From NCBI GenBank assembly GCA_002772705.1, contig PFDH01000013.1, positions 1-9,914 of the forward strand: 9,914 nt of DNA. The letters are read 5' to 3'. A program made the position numbers and the translations under genes. This document shows, piece by piece, positions 5,350 to 9,914 of this stretch. Source of the stretch: Candidatus Pacebacteria bacterium CG10_big_fil_rev_8_21_14_0_10_44_11. GTDB lineage: Bacteria; Patescibacteriota; Microgenomatia; UBA1400; PJMF01. How positions within the stretch are numbered: position 1 is the stretch's first letter; each line of letters opens with the position of its first letter. The notes beneath the pieces were generated by a model. That model did no database searches and was not told where the DNA came from. It was given only the letters and a program-made list of their open reading frames with translations.

Positions 5350-6116
5350 ACAAATTGGCAATTAGCGTCATTATGCTGGTACACCGCAATGATGAGCGTT
5401 TACGGAAAGCCTTGACCTCAGTTAGTTTTGCCAATCAAATCGTAATAATTGATAACCAGAGTGGGGTGGACTGGGCAGAGCTGCAGAAAAACTATCCGCT
5501 TGAAGTGCGCAAGTTGAAAGAAAAGATTGAGGATTTTTCAAAAGTGCGCAATCAAGCCCTGGGCTATGCCAAAAATGAGTGGGTTTTTTTTGTGGATTCT
5601 GACGAGCAAGTGGTGAGGGGAGCGGAACCGCAACTTGTCGAGTTACTCAGCCTGGCCAACGTCAGTTTTGGTGTTGTCTACAGAAGTGATATTTTCTTGG
5701 GCAAGCAACAACACTACGGCGAGGCTGGGCACCAGGCGCTGGTCAGGTTGGGTAAGAAAACCCGATTGCATTTTACCGGCATGGTTCACGAGATCGCCGT
5801 GGCTAATGGCAACTGCCACTACACCAGAATCGAGCTGTTGCACCACGCTCACCCCAGCATCAGTGAGTTTATCGATGACGTCTCCGGCTATGCGCAGATC
5901 GTGGCAAGAGCAAAAACCACCGATTTTGGGCAGAATCTCTTCGAACTGATCTGCTTTCCACCAGTCAAACTGTTGTATGGCTTATTTATTCAAGGCGGCA
6001 TACTGGACGGTTGGCGAGGAGTTGTCTATGCCTGCTGCATGAGCTTACACTCATTGTTGGTGAGGATTTATCGATATGAAATTTTGGCGAACACTGCAGA
6101 ACCTGAGAAAAACTAA
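5346..6116 (+). CDS. Family 2 glycosyltransferase, WaaE/KdtX-like
   Basis: Cytoplasmic, membrane-associated inverting glycosyltransferase that adds a sugar from a nucleotide donor to a lipid-linked glycan. The 256-aa product starts with a GT-A fold (A-I-S-V-I-M-L-V-H-R-N-D-E), followed by I-V-I-I-D-N-Q-S-G. Next is F-S-K-V-R-N-Q-A-L-G-Y-A-K-N-E-W-V-F-F-V-D-S-D-E, where D84-S-D86 is the metal/nucleotide-sugar binding DxD motif. The acceptor-side signature F-T-G-M-V-H-E is at 143-149. The C-terminal part (F-P-P-V-K-L-L-Y-G-L-F-I-Q-G-G-I-L-D-G-W-R-G) is the amphipathic region typical of WaaE-like enzymes. The start overlaps the flippase stop by four bases, and the last 41 bases overlap the next gene. 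Donor and acceptor cannot be told from sequence. Confidence 0.88.
   Translation: MNKLAISVIMLVHRNDERLRKALTSVSFANQIVIIDNQSGVDWAELQKNYPLEVRKLKEKIEDFSKVRNQALGYAKNEWVFFVDSDEQVVRGAEPQLVELLSLANVSFGVVYRSDIFLGKQQHYGEAGHQALVRLGKKTRLHFTGMVHEIAVANGNCHYTRIELLHHAHPSISEFIDDVSGYAQIVARAKTTDFGQNLFELICFPPVKLLYGLFIQGGILDGWRGVVYACCMSLHSLLVRIYRYEILANTAEPEKN
6062..6066 (+). promoter_or_regulatory. Shine-Dalgarno of the ligase-like gene inside the GT2 gene
   Basis: GAGGA lies nine bases before the ATG at 6076 and within the coding sequence of the GT2, supporting the 41-base overlap as the real gene arrangement. Confidence 0.6.
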
Positions 6117-7278
6117 TCGACTATCTTGGTTGGAGTTGGCAGTCTTAGTGTTCTTTTTTTGCGCTTTGAGTTTTGGCCAGTTGGGTAGACTAAGCTGGCC
6201 GGTGACTTTTTATCCACATGATGTTTTGATTTTGGTTTGGCTAGGACTGACCAGCTGGGGCTGGTTGCCTCAGCTGGTTCGAACGATCAGAAAGCTAACC
6301 TGGCGACGCTGGTGGTCTGGACTAGCTTTTATGGGTTGGCTGATTCTAGGAGTGATGATTAGCTTTGCCCAAACCCAGGATTGGCAAGTAGTTTTGTATC
6401 TGGGTCGACTCTTCATCTACAATCTGTTCTTGTTTTCTCTCTGGGCCCGATTTAAGGAAAACACCCAGCTATTGCGGGTTTTTCTGGTCAGTACTGGCAT
6501 GTACATGGTTTGGTTTGGCCTCGTGCAGTACTTGCTGCTGCCTGATACTCGGTATTTATATCTCTTTGGCTGGGATGATCACTACTACCGCTTGATCGGA
6601 CCGCTCTTAGATCCGAATTTGTCGGGGATTCTGTTTGTAATCACCGGCTGGCTGTTGGTGGCTTGGCGAAAGTTATTGCCCAAGGGGATAGTTGTCAGCC
6701 TGCTGATGATGACAATTTTGGCGGCGGTGCTGTCATACTCGAGAGCGACCTACTTATCAGCGATAATTTCCCTGGCGGTATACTGGCTGTTCACCATAGG
6801 CCAAACTAAAATTCTGAAACGGGCGATAATTAGTTTTGCCATTTTCATTTTAGCCCTGTTGGCATTGAGCTTGGCACCCAAACCGGGGGGCGAAGGCATA
6901 GATTTGTTGCGGACAGCCTCGATTACTGCCAGACTTGAGTCGTCTGCCACTTACCTGGCTAATCTGAAGGGCTATCAATGGCTAACCGGTGCTGGTCTGT
7001 ACTCAACCCTGCCTGGTCAGGCTACTACCACGCACGCCAGGACGCCAGATAACATTATTGTCTTGCTGGTGTGGAGTTCTGGATTGGTAGGCCTCGGCTT
7101 ATTCTTCACACTTTTCACGCGACTTATAACAGTGATGAAGGGGTGGCCAGCAGAAACGTTGGCCTTGCTCACCGCCGTGTTGATTCACACTCAATTTAAC
7201 AATACGCTGCTGGAACCATTTGTCTTTTTGATGCTGGGAATCGCGATTCTGAGCGGCACACACAAACTCAAGACTTAG
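6076..7278 (+). CDS. O-antigen ligase / polymerase-like membrane protein (Wzy_C type)
   Basis: Predicted multi-pass enzyme acting on the outer face of the cytoplasmic membrane, either polymerising repeat units or transferring a finished glycan from its lipid carrier. The 400-aa product has roughly 10-11 hydrophobic helices. Family features: Y-R-L-I-G-P-L-L-D-P-N-L-S-G at about 171-184 (the G-x-x-x-x-P-N loop), S-Y-S-R-A at 220-224 (the conserved S-R pair), an outward loop from about 266 to 325 with R287 and H320, D-N-I-I-V-L-L-V-W-S-S-G-L-V-G-L (325-340) and H-x-Q-F-N-N (371-376). Ligase and polymerase cannot be distinguished by such motifs. In a monoderm-like CPR cell there is no LPS, so the acceptor would be a wall polymer, lipid or protein (inference). 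The stop overlaps that of the Ig-like gene on the other strand by four bases. Confidence 0.83.
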   Translation: MKFWRTLQNLRKTNRLSWLELAVLVFFFCALSFGQLGRLSWPVTFYPHDVLILVWLGLTSWGWLPQLVRTIRKLTWRRWWSGLAFMGWLILGVMISFAQTQDWQVVLYLGRLFIYNLFLFSLWARFKENTQLLRVFLVSTGMYMVWFGLVQYLLLPDTRYLYLFGWDDHYYRLIGPLLDPNLSGILFVITGWLLVAWRKLLPKGIVVSLLMMTILAAVLSYSRATYLSAIISLAVYWLFTIGQTKILKRAIISFAIFILALLALSLAPKPGGEGIDLLRTASITARLESSATYLANLKGYQWLTGAGLYSTLPGQATTTHARTPDNIIVLLVWSSGLVGLGLFFTLFTRLITVMKGWPAETLALLTAVLIHTQFNNTLLEPFVFLMLGIAILSGTHKLKT

Positions 7279-7982
7279 CGAGAATAGTTCACCGTTAACT
7301 TTATTTCTGTAGTGTTGCCAGCGTCGTCCGTGGCTTTGACAGTCACTTCATTGGTGCCATCATTCAGGTTAACGCGAGTAGAGAAACCCCCTTCAGCATT
7401 GGGAAAAATAATCCGGTCATTCACAAAGATGCGGGCGGTTGGTTCGGTAGTGCCAGCCACTGTTACCAGTTTGTCCTTGCTAGCGATGGTGACTGAGTCA
7501 AGCGGTTCAGCCACCGTCAGGGACGGTTTTTCCGTGTCCAAAATTACCAGGTAACTTTGGCCAGTTTTTGATTCATTGTCTTTTTCATCAATCGCATAGC
7601 TGGTGATTGAGTTTTCACCCTCGGTCAAGTTGACTTTGGCTTCAAACGAGCCGTCTTCTTTGGCACTGACCTTGCCTGCCTCGCCGCCATTGAGGACAAT
7701 TACTACTTCATGGCCAACCGAGTCAAAACCATTGATCTTGAGTTGAGCACTGTTGGTGGCCTCAACCGGAGCCGCCAAAACCGGAGGCTGTAATAACACC
7801 GTTTCGTCTTCAGCAATCGGGTTGGTGCTCAGCACGGCGTTAATAAAACGGATGAAAAGGGGCAGAATGACAAAAATGAAAATAGCGGTAAGAATAACGG
7901 CCAAACCAGAAAAAACAAAGATCTGGCGAAGCATCTTGTTGCGCTCATTTTTGATCAGACGTGAGGTGACTGTTCTTGGCAT
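7275..7982 (-). CDS. Membrane-anchored protein with two Ig-like domains
   Basis: Function unknown; likely a surface protein. The 235-aa product has a basic cytoplasmic N-terminus (R3, R8, K11, R14, K16, R19), a transmembrane helix at about 21-43, a linker with P-P-V-L-A-A-P, and two similar beta-rich domains at about 72-148 and 150-233. The domains align with each other. The first has D-G-S-F-E-A-K-V-N-L-T-E-G-E-N-S-I-T-x-x-A-I-D and the second G-G-F-S-T-R-V-N-L-N-D-G-T-N-E-V-T-V-K-A-T-D-D-A-G-N, the latter with the classic A-x-D-x-A-G-N end. This is the pattern of bacterial Ig-like domains found in adhesins and glucodextranase domain B. No sorting signal is seen, so the helix anchors it. No Shine-Dalgarno; a -10 lies 11 bases upstream. 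It stands tail to tail with the glycan operon, so it may be a surface partner but is transcribed separately. Confidence 0.82.
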   Translation of the reverse strand: MPRTVTSRLIKNERNKMLRQIFVFSGLAVILTAIFIFVILPLFIRFINAVLSTNPIAEDETVLLQPPVLAAPVEATNSAQLKINGFDSVGHEVVIVLNGGEAGKVSAKEDGSFEAKVNLTEGENSITSYAIDEKDNESKTGQSYLVILDTEKPSLTVAEPLDSVTIASKDKLVTVAGTTEPTARIFVNDRIIFPNAEGGFSTRVNLNDGTNEVTVKATDDAGNTTEIKLTVNYSR

Positions 7983-7993
7983 AGTTGTGAGTA

Positions 7994-8021
7994 AGTATAG
8001 CGCAATAACGGTCAGTGAAAA
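7994..8021 (-). promoter_or_regulatory. Promoter of the Ig-like gene, nearly leaderless
   Basis: On the minus strand, TTTTCA (8021-8016, 4 of 6), a 16-base spacer and TATACT (7999-7994, 5 of 6). Eleven bases separate the -10 from the ATG at 7982, so the leader would be about five bases, too short for a Shine-Dalgarno. None is seen. Confidence 0.5.
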
Positions 8022-8042
8022 CTGCTACTTGAGAAAAGATTG

Positions 8043-8115
8043 AGCCGAAGGCGAGATTCGAACTCGCGACCTACGGTTTACGATACCGCCGCTCTACCAG
8101 CTGAGCTACTTCGGC
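8043..8115 (-). tRNA. tRNA-Thr (anticodon CGT)
   Basis: Read on the minus strand it folds into a full cloverleaf of 73 bases. The acceptor is GCCGAAG with CTTCGGC. The D-arm is GCTC with GAGC around AGCTGGTA. The anticodon stem GCGGT/ACCGT encloses the loop ATCGTAA, with anticodon CGT reading ACG. The T-arm is GCGAG/CTCGC around TTCGAAT, and the discriminator base is T. CCA is not encoded (CAA follows the discriminator), so it must be added after transcription. Confidence 0.95.
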
Positions 8116-8130
8116 AAGAAACTTAGGGAT

Positions 8131-8139
8131 ATTATATCA
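8131..8139 (-). promoter_or_regulatory. Extended -10 promoter of tRNA-Thr
   Basis: TGATATAAT on the minus strand ends 15 bases before the mature tRNA 5' end, placing the start near 8124. It is identical to the rplU extended -10. No convincing -35 is seen. It faces away from the metallopeptidase promoter. Confidence 0.65.
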
Positions 8140-8150
8140 GGATTAAGCGC

Positions 8151-8178
8151 TTCATTTATTACTGTTGTAATGTAAAAT
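8151..8178 (+). promoter_or_regulatory. Promoter of the metallopeptidase-like gene, apparently leaderless
   Basis: TAAAAT (8173-8178, 5 of 6) lies six bases before the ATG at 8185, with a weak TTCATT (8151-8156) 16 bases further upstream. The start of transcription would fall on or next to the ATG. No Shine-Dalgarno is present. Confidence 0.5.
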
Positions 8179-8184
8179 AAGTTT

Positions 8185-9351
8185 ATGGGTGAACTAGAAC
8201 AACCGAAAGATTTTAATTCATCAAATGAGCCGACTATTAATTCAGTCATTGATTCACTTACTGACCATTCTCCCAAATCTCCCTTTGAGTTAGCTCAAGA
8301 AAGTGAACTGGGTCTGCCACAAGAAATGGTACGAATTCTCAACCAAGATTATAATTTTCCCCCTATAGTAGCAACTCAAAATGCAATTGCATTCGGAAAA
8401 GAAGCCAGTGTGTTTGGAAAAGAAACCAAGCAATTTGATTATATTGCCGTTGCCCAACCAAGATTATATAGACCAAAGATTGAAACTAATCAGCCGGATA
8501 CTCGGGAACAACAATTAGTACTTGAATACATGACCCCACTGGCTGAAATTGAGATTCGCCAAGCAGCTTCGGGAGAAAAACCAATACCATTAATTTATTT
8601 GCCCCTTGAACACTTGTATCTGCGAAATCTTGATGGCGCCAGTTCTATTGACCTTGTTGAGCTTATTCGCGCCTTGCTTCCAGAGAATAAAAAAAATATC
8701 AGAATCATCATTAGTTCTGTTGCTTCTTGGGTTGCAGCTGGCAATCAAAGCCACATTCATTCACCAAGCTACTCTATTAGAGAAAACTGCATTTACATTA
8801 GCCCCATAAATACAATTGGAGATATATTTGGCTTACTGCATGAAGTTGGTCACGCCATCAGTGGTACTGATGATGAGAGTGTTTTTGAAGGAAAAGTAAG
8901 ATTAAAGAAACTTGCTGACCTGTCATTAACTCAAGGGATAATTGCTGGCTTGGGAAAGGTGCTCGTTACTGGGAAGAATGCAGACATGGCGGTACGTTTC
9001 TTACAACAGCTTGAGAATGAAAAAGAAACACTTGCTTCTGCCGTCCAGCCACAAGACAACCAAAATTTAGTTAAATCAGAACGCAATGCACATGCCATCG
9101 CTGGTTACCTTGCTAAGTCATTGCGGGATAATAGGGGGTTTCTTGATTTTAGCAACCAGGAATTTTTCGAACATATTGAATATATGCTTAGTTCTTATGA
9201 GGGAATGGTACAAACCTCAGAACTTTCTCGCGTTGGTTCAGATTCTTATTTTACAAACGAGAAAAGACGGCAAGAGCGCAAGCCACCTAGGATAAATGCA
9301 TTCAGGACTTTGTTTGAGCGTATAGGATTCACAATAAAACCGTTGCACTAG
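8185..9351 (+). CDS. Predicted cytosolic HExxH zinc metallopeptidase-like protein
   Basis: I do not recognise a named family. The 388-aa product has L-L-H-E-V-G-H-A at 217-224: His219 and His223 would bind zinc and Glu220 would be the catalytic base. A second conserved-looking block, S-E-R-N-A-H-A-I-A-G-Y-L-A-K-S-L-R at 298-314, offers Glu299 as third ligand, as in gluzincins; similar H-E-x-G-H-A plus E-R-x-A-x-A pairs occur in uncharacterised CPR proteins. The first ~60 residues are polar and probably flexible, there is an F-G-K-E repeat at 70-80, and the tail is basic (residues 360-370). No signal peptide or membrane segment is seen, so it should act in the cytoplasm. The gene is more AT-rich than its left neighbours and has its own leaderless-type promoter. 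Substrate is unknown; proteolytic activity is inference from the motif. Confidence 0.72.
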   Translation: MGELEQPKDFNSSNEPTINSVIDSLTDHSPKSPFELAQESELGLPQEMVRILNQDYNFPPIVATQNAIAFGKEASVFGKETKQFDYIAVAQPRLYRPKIETNQPDTREQQLVLEYMTPLAEIEIRQAASGEKPIPLIYLPLEHLYLRNLDGASSIDLVELIRALLPENKKNIRIIISSVASWVAAGNQSHIHSPSYSIRENCIYISPINTIGDIFGLLHEVGHAISGTDDESVFEGKVRLKKLADLSLTQGIIAGLGKVLVTGKNADMAVRFLQQLENEKETLASAVQPQDNQNLVKSERNAHAIAGYLAKSLRDNRGFLDFSNQEFFEHIEYMLSSYEGMVQTSELSRVGSDSYFTNEKRRQERKPPRINAFRTLFERIGFTIKPLH

Positions 9352-9359
9352 TCTGAGCT

Positions 9360-9399
9360 AGTAACGATAATGTGCTCGAACCTACGAGATTTGGTTACT
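9360..9399. repeat. Nested inverted repeat between two convergent genes
   Basis: AGTAAC (9360-9365) pairs with GTTACT (9394-9399), and inside it CTCG (9375-9378) pairs with CGAG (9385-9388) around AACCTA. There is no U-tract on either strand, so a terminator role is only a possibility suggested by position between converging genes. Confidence 0.35.
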
Positions 9400-9403
9400 C
9401 CAG

Positions 9404-9423
9404 ATTTAATTTTACAATTAAAT
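9404..9423. repeat. AT-only inverted repeat
   Basis: ATTTAATT (9404-9411) and AATTAAAT (9416-9423) form a perfect 8-bp palindrome around TTAC. Having no G-C pairs, its RNA hairpin would be weak. It lies 12 bases past the stop of the minus-strand gene and could act as a protein-binding site or weak transcript end. Confidence 0.35.
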
Positions 9424-9434
9424 GCGTTCAAAAG

Positions 9435-9809
9435 TCATTTAGCTATCAAAAGTTTCAACAAATTTTGACAGTTCGTGACGAGTTCTTTATCTTCACCATT
9501 AAGTAATTTCCAGTATTTGTCTTCTGCTTTGGCATTCAACTCCACATAACCGTAATCATAATATTGCTGTGGTGGAAAAGGATCTAGAAGATTCCATGGA
9601 GAGATTTCTTCCTCTGTTAATAATAGAGACAAGTTATTTTCCAGTGGCACAAGTAAATACTTTTTTATTACTTCACTAGAGATCTCACCAACTAGAGGAA
9701 GTCTATGGGAAAGCATATCAGCTGAACTCTCGTCTATAACAAAGCATCTTGTGTAACCTTTCATCACAACTAGACATTTTTCACCAACTGAATCTGTGGT
9801 TTTTGTCAT
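9435..9809 (-). CDS. Hypothetical protein, 124 aa
   Basis: Not recognised. The product is small and acidic in its middle, with no signal peptide or membrane helix; hydrophobic stretches such as L-S-L-L-L (60-64) are short and mixed with charges. It has three cysteines (12, 22 and 114) not arranged as a metal site, an aromatic/proline segment (P-F-P-P-Q-Q-Y-Y-D-Y-G-Y) near 77-88, and a leucine-rich C-terminus likely to be helical. The start ATG at 9809 lacks a Shine-Dalgarno. The gene begins 36 bases after the 3' end of tRNA-Gly on the same strand, so it could be read through from the tRNA promoter. It faces the metallopeptidase-like gene tail to tail and shares its AT-rich composition. A function as partner or inhibitor of that protein would be speculation. 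Confidence 0.6.
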   Translation of the reverse strand: MTKTTDSVGEKCLVVMKGYTRCFVIDESSADMLSHRLPLVGEISSEVIKKYLLVPLENNLSLLLTEEEISPWNLLDPFPPQQYYDYGYVELNAKAEDKYWKLLNGEDKELVTNCQNLLKLLIAK

Positions 9810-9845
9810 TTTAAGTAATTTCTAGTAACTTTCTATCATTTTCGG

Positions 9846-9914
9846 AGCGGCGGACGGGATTCGAACCCGCGACCTTCTCCTTGGGAAGGAGACATTCTAC
9901 CAACTGAACTACCA
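9846..9914 (-). tRNA. tRNA-Gly (anticodon CCC), 5' end cut by the window
   Basis: On the minus strand: D-arm GTTC/GAAT around AGTTGGTA, anticodon stem TCTCC/GGAGA with loop TTCCCAA (anticodon CCC, reading GGG), T-arm GCGGG/CCCGT around TTCGAAT, acceptor 3' strand CCGCCGC and discriminator T. Only the last three acceptor bases of the 5' strand (TGG) are in the window, so about four bases are missing. CC but then G follows the discriminator, so the final CCA is not fully encoded. Confidence 0.92.

Noticed and set aside
1..9914. CRISPR array, insertion sequence, integrase or prophage genes
   Set aside because: No spaced direct repeats, no transposase or integrase motifs and no terminal inverted repeats were seen on either strand.

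Overview
The window looks like a stretch of a small-genome bacterium of the Candidate Phyla Radiation (Patescibacteria), possibly Microgenomates-like. The clues are short, tightly packed or overlapping genes, a divergent L27, a short LepB with the CPR-style C-x5-C insert, a TRM11-like methyltransferase lodged between rplU and rpmA, an unusual HExxH protein of a kind common in CPR genomes, and tRNAs without a complete encoded CCA. TGA is used as a stop, which argues against the recoded lineages (Gracilibacteria/Absconditabacteria). The phylum assignment is inference from protein character, not from a marker-gene tree.

Layout. (1) 1-566: 3' part of a RodA/FtsW-type SEDS cell-wall polymerase. 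(2) 572-2421: an apparent transcription unit with an extended -10 promoter, rplU (L21), a TRM11-like SAM methyltransferase, rpmA (L27), and an intrinsic terminator whose loop contains the rpmA stop codon. (3) parB (+) and lepB (-) converge and overlap at their 3' ends. (4) After a ~210-base divergent intergenic region with predicted hairpins comes a three-gene surface-glycan operon (+): Wzx-type flippase, GT2 glycosyltransferase, O-antigen ligase/polymerase-like protein, joined by overlapping starts and stops. (5) A membrane-anchored two-domain Ig-like protein (-) converges on it with a 4-base stop overlap. (6) tRNA-Thr(CGT), then a clearly more AT-rich segment with a cytosolic HExxH metallopeptidase-like gene and a 124-aa orphan gene facing each other, then tRNA-Gly(CCC) cut by the window end.

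How it fits together. The left part is housekeeping (elongation/shape, ribosome, chromosome segregation, protein secretion). The middle is envelope glycan assembly: the GT2 adds sugars on the cytoplasmic face, the flippase moves the lipid-linked product outward, and the ligase-like protein polymerises or transfers it. LepB and the anchored Ig-like protein are also envelope functions. The right part, between two tRNA genes, has different base composition and looks accessory.

The most interesting non-coding pattern is in translation initiation. Genes internal to operons (methyltransferase, rpmA, GT2, ligase) have recognisable Shine-Dalgarno sequences. The first genes of transcription units (parB, lepB, Ig-like protein, metallopeptidase) have none, and instead have a -10-like hexamer only 6-11 bases before the ATG, as expected for leaderless or nearly leaderless mRNAs. 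The leader of the flippase operon is the opposite case: long, with predicted hairpins, and worth testing as a cis-regulatory RNA.
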